NCBI GenBank assembly: GCA_914767715.1
Contig: OU612071.1
Span: 26,535,681 to 26,599,680, forward strand
Length of the DNA: 64,000 bases
Source: Membranipora membranacea
Lineage: Eukaryota > Bryozoa > Gymnolaemata > Cheilostomatida > Membraniporidae
Direction of reading: 5' to 3'
Each line of letters opens with the position of its first letter. Positions within the stretch are counted from its first letter, which is position 1. Position numbers and translations under genes: made by a program. Below are positions 48,241-60,857 of the stretch, piece after piece. Under the pieces are notes generated by a model that saw only the letters and a list, made by a program, of their open reading frames with translations, did not search any database and was not told the origin of the DNA.

Positions 48241-49161
48241 TGTTTGTGAGATTTAGTGTTTTTGCTTCTCATAAATCAACTGGTATAATCCCTTCCATTG
48301 TTGTTGACAGCCATATAATGCAATTATATTGAACCATGATTATTACACCACTAATCCTGCCGAACAATTGACGGCAAGACTTGCTTCAGACTTAAAGCTT
48401 ATTAAAAGCAGTGAGCTTTTTTTATTCAGAATCTAATTTTTTTTGCTCCCGTCCATATCATGATGAAATGTCATTGCTGTATCACTAAATACACCAACCA
48501 TACACAAAATTTTTTAGTAACTCCAAATCAACATTATTTTTAACCATATGCCAAAGCACTAAGGTTATAACTCTTCAGTGACAGTGATGATTGATTGCCT
48601 GTCGGTGCAATGTTGTTGAAACAATACTTCATGTCCTGTTATGAAGTTATGACTTTCGAAACTGTGCTTCCCTCACCATATTGATCAGTTATCATCATTA
48701 GCAACATTGTTGAAACATGATAAGAAATAATCACAAAATGCTGTAAAAAAATACCACAAGATGGCGTTCTTTATTAATGCTGAAGCGGCAATGTTTATTC
48801 CTGTCATGTTTGCTGTACAATATACAGTGTGATGCAATGTGATGAAATGAGATTTAGATATCCCTTATCCTGCTACGCAACAAGATTTGCCTGTGACCTA
48901 CAGTAGTTGTGAAGTTCTTACGGCTATTTTTTACTCACAAATATTGCGTCTGTGATTCCCTCAGCCTGATAATATAGTCACTAAAGTAACATAATATCAT
49001 AGTTACTCGATATTCATTTCCTGCTAAATTATTGCTAGGATATTAAGATATTTGTTGTCATTGATAACCTTTTGTCAATGCAAAAGTGCTATTGCCTGCC
49101 ATTGGGAGGGTTCAAAGTTGTGTCTTTAAAGTATTCCATGAAACTTAAATGACATTCACTG

Positions 49162-49293
49162 CCAAAATGCTGGTACATTGATCATCAAGCAAGATTTTAT
49201 TTAGATAAATCTTTCTTCAGTTTTAAATTTACAGCTGAAGAAAAATGTATCTAAATCAAATCTTGCTTGATGATAAATGTATCAGCATTTTGG
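49162..49293. repeat. Imperfect hairpin with ~58 bp arms
   Basis: CCAAAATGCTGGTACATTGA... on the left is answered by ...TGTATCAGCATTTTGG on the right, separated by a ~13 base AT-rich loop. Only a handful of mismatches were seen. Confidence 0.8.
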
Positions 49294-49712
49294 CATTGGG
49301 TTTTCTCCAAGATTTGGAGAAAACATCACTGTTTTATCATTGGTATGGTCAAGACATTCTTCTCACTTACTATGGCTCGAAGCTAATGTTCAAAGCAGAT
49401 AGTTTTTTGGTTTCCAGAAACAATCAAACGAGCAAGCAAGCACAGCAAGCCTATTTTACTGACTATGTTACCTGTTTCAATAAAAATATAATAACAAATT
49501 TAAATATTAACAAACGACCGAACTTGGAATGGAAATACCACAGCCTAATATCCCTAAAGAAAATATTGCAATATCCTTTAAGTGGTTGTTATTGGAATGA
49601 TTCATCTACTGTTGATGGTGAAAAACTATATCAACAACTTTTGATAGGGTGCAAAACTTGGGCTTTTTATCACTTGTGGTCTCTTTTTTTACCATCCTTA
49701 ATCCTTTGTTAA
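49245..49712 (+). CDS. Unassigned 155-codon open frame
   Basis: A single-exon frame from an ATG inside the hairpin arm to TAA. The product is rich in Leu, Tyr, Lys and Asn, with no signal peptide or motif I recognise. It is longer than expected by chance in AT-rich DNA but has no homologue in the window. It could be a fragment of a mobile element or a chance frame. Confidence 0.2.
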   Translation: MYLNQILLDDKCISILALGFLQDLEKTSLFYHWYGQDILLTYYGSKLMFKADSFLVSRNNQTSKQAQQAYFTDYVTCFNKNIITNLNINKRPNLEWKYHSLISLKKILQYPLSGCYWNDSSTVDGEKLYQQLLIGCKTWAFYHLWSLFLPSLILC

Positions 49713-51743
49713 ACATGACAAGCTAAATCTGATGATTTCACAGACATTACACCAAAGTATGACACAATCAAAAGTAAAAAGAGCAGGATAGATGATTTCT
49801 GTATTGTCAATCAATCAAGTAAATTGAGATTGTGAAGGGATTATATTTTATGAATGTATCATCAATCACAATTGAGAAGGATTAAAATACAGTTGGAATT
49901 TCTACGAAGCCAGCTGATAAACGCTTGGCGTATTTTCTGTTATGAAGGCAACTGAGCTGACAGGAGAACTGACTCAGCCGCAGGGCTGCCCTAATGATTT
50001 GATCAGAGTTAAATCAACCCAGAGACTTGAGCCATTTTCTCGAGCCACAATAATAGTCACTGGAAAAGATTCCTTGAAGTAAATACTATACTATCATTAT
50101 ATGTATGTGATAGAAGCAGTTAAAGCTAGTCCATGTGGCCATTTTTCCCTTTTAAAGTATGCTCCAAAGTCCGAAATCCCTCTCACTATTTATCCTCAGT
50201 GAGCATAGGTAAGTTATAAAAGAAGTATACAGCTGAATAGTTCTTTTTGGACTAACACATGGTAGCCACCAACTTTCAGCCTTGACAGGGCTGGTGGCTT
50301 GTCAACCGTTGCATGCATTGGCCAGACACACCACTACATCACCCAACTCTGGCTTCCATTAGTAAAGAAGAGCATCAACTGCCCAACCAATTCAAGCGCT
50401 AAGAAACAATCGACTGCCAAATAAAAATATATCAAACTAAAAAAATAAACCAGCTAAATGTGGATATCGGCTTATTTCTAATAAACCTTTCGCCTCAGCC
50501 AGCCCGCTGGACTGGACTGGAACTTCCGGCCCAACCAACACAAAATACTCAGATGTTTTTGCCTCACCTTTCCATTTGTCCCAGTGTTTATTTCAAAACA
50601 ATACAAGTAATATAAGTTTCCACATGTCCTATGCTCACGATTTCCCTTGAAGATTTTTGGCTATTCAGATTGCATTGTCTTTCCAGTTTTTATCTTTTAT
50701 CTTTGTTCAATATAATGTATTCACTTTGTTAACTGATCAAGCATGTACATATAAGACCATGAGGTACATAAATCAGACAGGCCTCTATATACAAAATCTT
50801 GCAGGAAAAATATCATTTTAAATCTATGGAAACAAAAAAAAAGAATATTCTCGGGTCAGGATTCATATTAAATACTACAGCAGACAAGCAGTGATATGGA
50901 AATAAAGGACAGGTTATTATTAAATTTCATAGATAGGCATTTCCCAAGTGGTGCCGTACAATACTTCGGTCTCGATAACGCCTTATGGTGGAGATAGTCA
51001 TTATCAGGAACGGTGGATAGCAAAGTATGTAGTGGGTGATTTTTGGCTAGTCATATTTTAGCAGTGTACTTCAGGCATTATATATATAGATGACTTTTCA
51101 TTTCGGTAAGCTTGAGAGTTGCCAGGCGTTGGTCATAGTCACCTTGATAATGGAATATAATTCTCAAGCACAGCCACTGGTATTTTTCCAGTCTCTATCT
51201 CATGTTTTCAATGTGACTCTCATCTGTGTGACAGATGAGATTCTACATGAACAACGAAAAAATTACTGTTCTTCACCGCTTACAAAATGATTCACACAGT
51301 AAATCACAAATATCTCTGCTTTTGTTCTTTTGCCAATCTTGCTAAGTAAAAAAGCGAAAGTGTCATAAAATGCATCAGATGATCAGATATCAGTCATGGT
51401 CTTTGCAAAAAATAAATTCCTCATAAAAGAAACAATTTCGAAATTGATGGATTTTGGTAGTTAGACAGTTTTTTTCCATAAGACAAGAATTTCAGAAATA
51501 CTCTATAACGATAACATGTTATGATTACCAATAACAGTGAGATCGAAACACAGCTGCAACCGACAAAAGTAAAAAACTTGCAGCCACTAATTAACTTGGA
51601 ATTATTCCATTGCCAATTGTTTAACATTGCATTACATCCCTCTATCCTGTTCTAATAACATTGCTTCAACTTGCAATCAATAATTGACATATTTCGTAAA
51701 ACTTTGTCAATCAGGCACACAAAAACACCTACCATCGGACTCC

Positions 51744-51754
51744 TATATAAATGG
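51744..51754 (+). promoter_or_regulatory. S6 TATA box
   Basis: TATATAAATGG lies 69 bases before the S6 start codon and is identical to the box of S2 and S5. Confidence 0.6.
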
Positions 51755-51822
51755 TTTGACTATTGATTTATAACCATAACCAATTCAAAACTTGTTCAGG
51801 GATTCTATTCACAGGTCTAAAC

Positions 51823-53538
51823 ATGGCTCACTCAATATCTTTACATTTATTTGCTGTTGGTGAGTTTAACATGGGTATATTTATTTGTAGCTGTCCGCTT
51901 TTTTCACTACAAACATATCTTTATGCTATCTGAGTATACATTGGATACACTGGATAAAGAGTAGGAGGTGGCTCAGTTGGTTAGAGCGCCATTCTTCAAC
52001 ATGCACATGTTGACGGTTGTGAGTTCGAATCCCACTGCAGTCCATCAACTACTGGTGTTCGGTTGACGAGTGGCGAGTGATAAGACATAAGACATTTTAA
52101 TCAACCTTTTTTTTAATCAACATGTCAATTTATGTTCCAACTTATCAATTGTACCAGTTATATACCCTCCCCACAAAGATGTGTTGGTGGTTATCATAGT
52201 TGCAGTGAAAAGCTAACTTGCTGCGGTCATTGGGCGAGCTTGTGCAACAAAAGAACTTCATGAACAGTTCCGATTTCATATTCTGAAATGCGTAATTTAA
52301 GTTTTCCCTTTTAGCTGTGGTGGTAGGGATTGCAGTGTTAAATTCTGGAGTGACAGCTCAAGAAGGACATGTATGTATGCTTACAAAAAATCATAAATCT
52401 AACACTTAGCTGCGCAGTAAAACGTTTGGTTCAGAGAATATAATTGGAAATTCTATCAAGATCAACAGAGATATTACTCTTCATAATAAATTTACCTTTC
52501 GGCGCTGAAATCAAAATCAAAACAATATCACTGAAAGTAACTGGAAATCAGAACTGTTTGTGTTACATGATAGCTGCTTACCATAGTTGTCCATTCATCC
52601 CTTCGAGATTTCGTTGTAATTGACAATGACTTTTATCGATTACAGGATAGCTTGCATATTCGGGTTACTGTCGAATACATACCAGGTACTGATATAAGTA
52701 CAGACGATGAGTTCTCCGTATGGGTAGCATTTAGTCCTAACAACGACTCAGCTGAAGAATATTTAATATCTGCCCAAAATAACGCTGCGTACAGATGGGC
52801 TAGCTTTGACCTGAGGTAAAAGACTACTAAAAACCATCACTAGGTCTGATAAAATGGAAAATAAATAGTTCAAATTTATTTGTTGAGCGTATTTGGTAAT
52901 TTTTGCAGTTCATACTGATGTATATTGACAAAGATCAAGCTGTCAAAACATCTGCATGGCATATCTGAGTAGATGAAAACACAATTCATTCATCGTGTCG
53001 TATCAAATATGATTGATGAGTGCTTTATTTTCAGCTATCACACACACACTGTCGTAGATAGATGCAGAGAGTTGGCCCAGATCAGCGGTCAGGCAGGTTT
53101 ATGGCATGTTGTCATCTTTGATGAACTTGGTGAGGTAAGTTCAGCCTTTTAATATTATTCTAATCTAATCCAACGAAATAACGAAATATTATGTAGGAAC
53201 AGACACAAAGTGTTATGTCTGTTTCTACATGCAGACTGTAACAAAAGATTGCTGTTGTCTAAATTTTGAAGTTATAACAACTTTTCCCTGGTTTTCTGTT
53301 TTCCTTAGAGTTTTAGCTGAGGATACGGGGATGACAGTCCATTGTTACCATCTTCATAGTTCAACTTACTATGAATACTACAGGCATACCAAAAGGCCAG
53401 ACTGTTGTAAAAACATGTGACTGATTTGTATGTATTTATTTTCAGGTGGTATATGACAGTGTCTGCCTCCCCACACCATCGGAAGCACAGATATTGAGAT
53501 ATTATAGTGTGAGATTCATCAATCACACACCACAGTGA
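51823..53538 (+). CDS. S6: small secreted S-family protein, 151 aa
   Basis: Exons 51,823-51,859, 52,315-52,370, 52,646-52,815, 53,035-53,134 and 53,446-53,538, all GT-AG, with phases 1, 0, 2, 0. The signal peptide is MAHSISLHLFAVAVVVGIAV followed by LNSGVTAQ. The mature chain reads SLHIRVTVEYIPGTD, FSVWVAFSPNNDSAEEYL, CRELAQISGQAGLWHVVIFD, VVYDSVCLP and ends YYSVRFINHTPQ. It has two mature cysteines, one each in exons 4 and 5. It is the most divergent complete member, with a longer exon 3. The shared exon plan and the W-hVI...VYDSVCLP core place it in the family. A tRNA-like SINE lies in intron 1. Confidence 0.75.
51960..52046 (+). repeat. tRNA-like SINE head in S6 intron 1
   Basis: GGTGGCTCAGTTGGTTAGAGCG (box A region) and GAGTTCGAATCCCAC (box B) are spaced as in a tRNA, but the anticodon arm is irregular and no full cloverleaf forms. 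Probably a SINE. Confidence 0.6.
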
Positions 53539-56500
53539 GGACATCTACTCATCTAGCCTTTGTCTCATCCCATTTTGATACATGACTACCCATTTGACCA
53601 CGCTCTTCATTATTATACTTTTTAAACCTTCAAAAAACTGATACTTAATTCAAACAAAAGAAAAGTCCTCATATTTAAAAACATAGCAATAAAACATTAT
53701 TAAATCATCAAACTTTTGTTGGATTGATTGTTTATTGAATTTAGTGACATAGCATATCGTATTATAGGAATCTAAAGTGTTACTTCTGTCTACTTTTCTA
53801 CAACAAGGGAAGCTCGTGATTGATAGCTGTTCCAATTAAATTACCCTTAGTTATCACAAGCGATCAATGGACAGAGGTGATTGATTAACTCCATCGATAT
53901 TGTTCCTTTACATAAAGCTATGTGCAACACTGCTTTAGTTGTGGTTCAATGAAATTACCTCTTTCTGAATCAGCTCTCTGAAATTATAATCGGGACATTG
54001 TCGCCGAAATTTGCAGCATGCATATTGCTTTACCGTTAAAATGTTTTCTTTCCCCAATGACTTGAGTGTCTAGTTCTGCCACTTTTTGATCTGCAAATTT
54101 ATGGGTAAAATGCACAGTACCGGCAATATCTAGATTGAAACAATGTTGGTAGCTTTGCTGCTGTGACTTGAAAACGCAGTTACATTATGGCAAGGTAGTT
54201 GGTTTGTTTTCATTACCTAGTACTTGAAAGAACCATATCTCATGTTTGCGGATGCCATTTCAGGTAGAAAAACTTTCTTCTAGTGGTACCATTGCAAGAG
54301 TAATGCGCATTAAAAGAAAATAAATTAAACCAATAATTTAATGCTTATTGCAGTGGCAGGAAATGATACCTTGTGCAGATGAGGTGAGTCATGATGGCGT
54401 TTACAGAAAGATCTCAAATTAGCAATCTATCTTAAACATCAATCGCATGATGACACTGGCTTTCTTTGTTCCTGAGCTATAGACTACTGTGTGCTTAGTA
54501 ACTGACTAAAAATTAGTATCCATCGCTGTAGGTATCCTTCAGTCTTTTTGCCAGTGCAGCCAAATGGGTAACCTTTTGCGGCCTCCCTCTGGCTGTGTGA
54601 CAGTAAATACCCAATAATTTTGATTCCTTTTTTGTTTTGCGGGTATACAAGTATGCATAGCATTTTGAAATATATTTCAAATAAATAGCCATTCTGTATT
54701 ATGCACGCTTTGTTTTCAAAATAACCACGAACAGTGGCGGGTGGTTGTTGATATTTAGATGTTCTATAATACTGCAGTAATAATTATTTCTTGCAAAACT
54801 TTCATGTTGAACAAGAAAAGCAGATTCATATCAAAAGGTTCTCATATTACAAGTTCTCCTGCTTTTTGGCTGAAATTTTTTAGATTGCCTCTTTTTTTTC
54901 AAGCATTTGTGTTAGTATCTCCCTTGCGGGACGGTGCTACAGCACCAACATCAACCCTGCCATTTTTAATACAGATAAATCTCAAGGATACACAACCAAA
55001 TCCCAGAAACCCTGCGCTAACATAACATTACAAAACTTCAGAAGATTAGAGAAACCAGCATTTCTGTTCAGCTCATGATGCTTGCAATATACCACAGTTG
55101 TTATCATAGATTTAAAAACAGTATAGATAGGTCATTGTGTGCTCCAGTCTATCCAATAATATGATAGCTACTTTAGCCTCAGATCTAGGAACTTTAGCAA
55201 TCTAGACCATAAGGCTGGGTGTCACATGACTGTTAGTAAAACGACCTTCCAGCCAATCATGTTCTTACAACATTGTGATTGGCTAAGTATAACCTTCTTC
55301 CATTGGACACTTTCTGATAAGGTTAACATCATTAAAGGTAAAGTTGAGTAAAGTGATGGACATGTCTTATTAATTGTTGCACTACTGCATGTACTTTCCT
55401 TCAGTAACTACTTTCTACATACATTCTTTTCATTCATACAAAACTGGACCTGCCTCTACTTTGTGTCAAGTGTAAACAGGGTCCAAACGGTGAAAGAAAA
55501 CTTCACTGGTAAGTTGTAACTGTTGAAGTTCTACTTATTCAATACTATAGTAGCTTATTGATAACAACCTAAATTGTAAATATAAATATGTTTTTAAATC
55601 TATGGTTGTTATGCATAATTGGAACTTCTGATCCAATAATATGCCTGAAAGATATGCTGCAGCCCTATGACTTACCCTGCTTAAAATGTGGCTTTCTTAT
55701 AAAAAAAAAGGTGGCCCAACGATGGTTTTAATTGTCCAATAAAATAATAACGCCAATTCATAAGCACACCAAGCTTGCGGTACCCTATTGGACAAATCAA
55801 CACCACATCATGATCACTTTTCCTAGGGTTCTCTTGTTTTTCGGTTCAGTATCCTTGTACCAAGATTTTAAGTAGCCTGGAAAGGTCAGTTGGTAGAGCA
55901 TCAGACTTTTAATCTGGGGGTCCAGGGTTGGAGTGCCTGTTTGGGCAGGAACTTGATTTTAGACTTCTAACTTATTTGAGATGATTATTAATTTCTCCTT
56001 CAAAAATTCTGCCAAGAAATGTACAAACTTATGTGATCCGATCTCAACAACAAATAAGCTCACAGATCAGATCACCTCTGTTCAAATCGATTCAATATTA
56101 GATCTTGGGTCTTAACATGGTAGCTGCGGATAATTATCACAATTAGAAATAATGACAGTTAATTGTTTATTTTTAGCCTTCCAAACTGCTTTCGTCTAGC
56201 TTTGCATGACAGACAATGGTGGCCTTTGACATTAATAAGTTATCTCAATTATTGAGAGCCTATCAGGATAAAAAAGACCAAACCATAAAGATATAGGATA
56301 GTATCCTGGTCAGTTCTACTTAGAAAAACGAAATATAGGTCAAACTCAAAAAGTAAAAAAATAAGGGGCCAGAATACGTGCCAATATAAAGTCAAAATTC
56401 ATGAAATTACTTGGTTGGTGGAAGTTCGCCAACAAGCATACCAACCATAAGCATTTTGTTGAAACAGTACTTTCCTTTACTCCTTTACGAACGTCTCACC

Positions 56501-57640
56501 TATGAACTTATTTGTCCTTATGAACAAATTATTCCGTTTAGTTTTTTCCTGACCATAAAAAATGCCTAATATTCAAAAGATACTTCGCCAACAGATAATT
56601 CCACATAGGCCCAGAATGTTAATTTCATTTCATTCTTCATGCCAACTTTAAGTATTGCTTATGATTTTTCTATTTGACTGCCAACAGCTGGAAATGGCAG
56701 CTTGCTTCCTTCATCACCCAATAATTATTTCATGACAAGATCGACTTGAAACTGGATGAAATAAATTTACTGATTATAATACATTAGGCTTACAGGACCA
56801 GTGACAGACCAGATAAGTAGCACGAGGTTGTAAAATGGTTACAGAAATAACTGTCTGAATGTGTAAAAGTAAAAACGTATTTTAAAGGTAACCACAATCA
56901 TGATGGGGATACAGATACATCGATTCTTCTGGTGTTGCTTTTCACTCCTAATAAAGATAGATTTTCATACAGGACACATATGATACAACTATTCAGTGTT
57001 TGTAACTATCTGAAGTCATGTGATCTGTCCTAAGTTTGACGATGCTGTGACACCTGATATATCAATATCTAACATAGTGCATGGTCCATAAGTAGTCAAT
57101 TACCAACAGCTGAATAACAGAATAAATATATAAATTATAGATCGCCAAATTAATAATTAGTAATTATACAAGCTTACGTCATTGTATGCAGAATCACCTG
57201 CTGAAGCCAGCATAACGTCCGCCACATATATCAGCAAAGATCTCATAGGATTTTGAATGGAAGCTATCATCCAAAAAATTTATATAATTGAATTGGATTC
57301 ATCAGAGTAGACTAATCGATCTGTTCAAAGTGATAAAATTATCTCGAAATGCCTCTGACCATCTGTTCATTGCTTAAATGTGTGTTTAGCATCATCGACT
57401 AAATTCTCCATGGAGAAAATGCATGACTCACTCATACAGTCTCATACAGTGCTGCTCTATCTACCTTTTCAATAGCTCATCATATAGATATAAAGAAATA
57501 ATAAATAAAACTTTTCACTGTGCACATGCATGCGTAATAATTCAGACTTCAAACATTAAAAAAAAGTGTTCTATGGTCACTAATGTACTTATTCCGCCAA
57601 AATAGTTACCATAGCTCCCCTGGATAATTGATAATTGGAT
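53539..57640. other. Gene-poor stretch
   Basis: No complete gene. Around 55,240-55,320 are three CCAAT/ATTGG-type boxes, and a possible non-coding first exon ends at about 55,510 before GTAAGT, so a promoter is possible. A tRNA-Lys-like unit sits at 55,875. No downstream exons could be joined. Confidence 0.5.
55875..55947 (+). pseudogene. tRNA-Lys(TTT)-like unit, probably a SINE head or pseudogene
   Basis: At 73 nt it has the right length. It has the anticodon arm CAGACTTTTAATCTG and a nearly complete D arm. Box B is damaged: the T loop reads TTGGAGT instead of TTCAAGT, and the T stem has a mismatch. The following ACTTGATTTT tail is also found next to the tRNA-Lys relics at 5,725 and near 1,565. 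Confidence 0.65.
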
Positions 57641-57647
57641 TAAAGCT

Positions 57648-58390
57648 ATGTCAGACAGGACATTAAAAACCCAAAAAACCAACACCTATGACCTGATGTC
57701 ATCTGGCCAACACTCCAAGCTAGCTGATAAGCTGGAGCCATTTTATATAAGTTTCGACAATGATGCCTCTACCACTGCTTACATTAGTAATGGCATACCA
57801 AGATGTGACCAGACAGCTAGCGAACCTGATGACGAAATCACAGTAGAAGTGATTAAGAAGCTAGATGCCTACTAACCTGCAGGCGGAGATCTGTAGTGTT
57901 TCAACCTGGTGCGCAGCTAAATCCCTACAAATAAACTCATCAAATACAAAAGAAACTAGTCTTCTGTAATAAACGACATGACCCTGAATCCCATAGAACT
58001 TACCATCAATGACCCAGACATAGAGAGAGTTAACGAGTACAAATACCTTGGAAAAACACTGGAAAGAATGCTCTCATTTACCACCAACACATCGAAGCTC
58101 GTGGAGAAGGCTATAAAAGATCATTCATCATGAAACAATTAGCCTACCTCAATGCCATCCCCACCACAATTCAGCTAGCTTTCACCACATTCATAGAAAG
58201 TGTCCGATCATACCATCTAACAATAATTTATGAACACTTAAATCAAGACGACATGAAACAGTACAATCACACCATCACTGTAGCATGTCGTCTAAGCAAT
58301 CACCAATATCCCGCAAAAACATCAGCGATGTATATAACAAAACTTTTAGAACCAAATGTTTGCACTAGACACTATCTTAGACTTTGATGA
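57648..58390 (+). mobile_element. Decayed LINE remnant
   Basis: The part at 58,130-58,387 (MKQLAYLNAIPTTIQLAF, TFIESVRSYHLTIIY, NHTITVACRLSN) matches the C-terminal part of the LINE at 41.3-43.4 kb (TFIESV-like, FHLSIIHGHM, YRLSNKK). The part at 57,648-57,875 resembles the region before its reverse transcriptase. The catalytic middle is missing. Confidence 0.75.
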
Positions 58391-60857
58391 GATCTTAGAA
58401 CACAACTTGACATACGATACTATACATGTAGAGTAAATGAGCACTAAAATAACACCCAACAGCTATCCAAGAGCGCAGCCATAAACACGCTGGCAAAAAT
58501 TCACCATCAAACAATAAATTTTACCTTTGGGTATGAAGATTTACAGCCACCTCTTCTTTCTTACACTTCTGTATAAAAGATTGGCTGGCTGATGGAATCG
58601 GATGTGATAAAAATTTAAAAGGTTCAAATTGATTGCAATGGTGACTGAGCAACTAAATGATGTTGATGTTGCACAAGAAAATGCATAATGTCAAAAAAAA
58701 TGTCAGCAAATGCAAAAGTTAAAAATTTATGGCGTTATGCAAACTTTGAAAAAAACCAACATGCCATTTCATTATTGGTTTATGTACCATTTTACAATTT
58801 GTATCCAGTTTTAAAAAGTCAAGCAATATCTGGAATCTTTCAACAAAACATGTTAATTACTTTCATGTATTGAATATATAATAATATTGAATATTCTGTT
58901 ACTCCGCCATGGCAAATTGCCAGTAATTATCTATCCAATTTTGTGCAGGGCTGGCTGCTAAAAACTAACTGGCGTCAAATAAATTATTCCCTAAGGCATT
59001 CTAATAAAAATTTGCACCAGATTATTCAGTCTTTGTACTAACGCTTCGGTAACCCATAACAACCCAAATAATTAACAGCTCGAGCTTGAGTAGGAATTCT
59101 CTGAATTCGTTGTTTTTCTTTTTATATGATCTTGAGGTTTGATGTACTTCTATATTGGCTGGCACTACACTCAACACTGACAAGCACTGACTCATGTTTA
59201 AATAGCTATCAGAACAGAGAAATATGGGTTGATTATATACCTGACAGAATAATTTGAATAAGGTCAAACCGATCATACAAAACTTGTAAATATATCAACA
59301 GAAATATCTGAATGCAATAAAAACAAATGTTTTGATCATTATAGGTCAAGAAAACTAGAGTTGTTCATCAGGAATGATGAAAAGGAAATGATCGGACTAA
59401 AAACTCAAAAACATCAGCTTGACATACAAACTCTTTAATGTGGGGACACAGTACTGCAGCAGCATCGTTCAACTGGCAGCCATTATCCTTCTCACATTTG
59501 AGACATCTCTGAGCTGCTTTGTAGTTCTCACTACCATAAAAAATACAAAAAGGGTTTATAAGCATGGTTGTGGGTCTATTAAGCCATTTCTAATACTTGG
59601 CCTCTCAGCCTTGAAACAGTGGCAGGCTTTTATGTTATATAATTATGTCAAACCAACAGTTTCAATGATATATATATATATATATTAAAATCGATCTGAA
59701 ACTAACAAATTGAGTATTTATTTACCACAGAAATTTTGGTGCACTATCTTTTCCATCCTCATTGTTTTCAGGCGCCAAGTCATTCTGCGCATGCTCAGCT
59801 CTGGGCATGAGCTGATCTCTGCAAAATTGAGTCTCGGAATTCCGAAGCCATCTGATTGGCTACCTGCTCTGGTGGTATGCTCTTCAATCGTGCGGAATTG
59901 ATATTGATAGTTATTCTCTCTTGTCACTATTAGCTGATTTTGATTGGCAGTTCATGCAGGGGCTATCCCATTCTCCCTGACCAAATTTTCTCTCAGAGCC
60001 TAGACTAAACTCATTGTTCTTGCACATGCGCAATTTAAAGTCACGCATGATTTATACTTAGCCTTACGACATCTACTTTGTGGTAACTATAGCCTAGTTT
60101 ATCAGTGATCTACATGCCCAGTCAGATCACGAGAGTCAGTATGGCGCCAAGTGAGAGCTATGCAGTCTGAGATATGATTGCAGCCTGTAAGAATTTTAGC
60201 AGCAATGATTAAAATATAGAGTATATTATGGTAATGAAAACTAATGAACACAATGACCTATAATATATCAATTAAGAAAGTCAGCACCCGATGTTAAAGT
60301 GAAAGTCTATATGACCTGACAGCCATAGCTCATTGAGTGAGGTAAGATCTTTCAGTTCAGGCAAGCGCTATCAGGACGACCATCTAGGCAGGAGTGCTCC
60401 TATACCTCTCACAAGCCATGTAACGAGCTGTCTTAAAGACAAATATGCTAAGCCTGTTGAAAGTAATGGTGATGTATATTGGTCCTATTGTCTTAATTGA
60501 TCATTGCTACCAACTAACATTAAATTTTTTTCCAGATAATTATAAACTTCAATAGCACAATATAGCTCGGGCCAAGTTTGGCTCGGGCCAAGTTGTCGCA
60601 CTTCCATATAGATAATCCTGCTGAATCACTGTCTAAAGTCATTGGATATAGTAAAGTGACTCCTAGGCGCCTGATATGTCTTCAGTATATCCTACCAAAA
60701 TCCACACTGGCGTAATTAGTAGAGTTTAGAGTACCTGCACCAGATAAATATTTAAAAAATCCAGGACACACTGCATAGGTATCATATACAAATCAGCTGG
60801 GGGCAGTGAATATTCACACATGTAAATGATAGTATAGATTGTCAGTCAATTTCTCAC
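58391..60857. other. Gene-poor stretch; possible end of gene T and a promoter-like patch
   Basis: At 59,755-60,060 the DNA is more G+C-rich, with TGCGCATGC and ACATGCGCA (NRF-1-like) and ATTGG boxes, as in a housekeeping-type promoter; no exon could be tied to it. A minus-strand stretch near 60,632-60,524, after a CAG acceptor, stays open for about 37 codons in the phase of gene T and could be its last exon. Support is weak. Confidence 0.35.

Larger units (their letters stand above)
48250..51740. other. S5/S6 intergenic region
   Basis: At 48,290-48,720 are degenerate S-type upstream modules. A hairpin lies at 49,162-49,293 and a 155-codon frame overlaps it. The rest, to the S6 promoter, shows no supportable gene. 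Confidence 0.55.

Noticed and set aside
54759-55025. 88-codon plus-strand frame with FFRLPLFFQAFVLV
   Set aside because: Low-complexity, T-rich, no splice or homology support.
55875-55947. Functional tRNA-Lys gene
   Set aside because: Box B is mutated (TTGGA for TTCAA) and the T stem has a mismatch.
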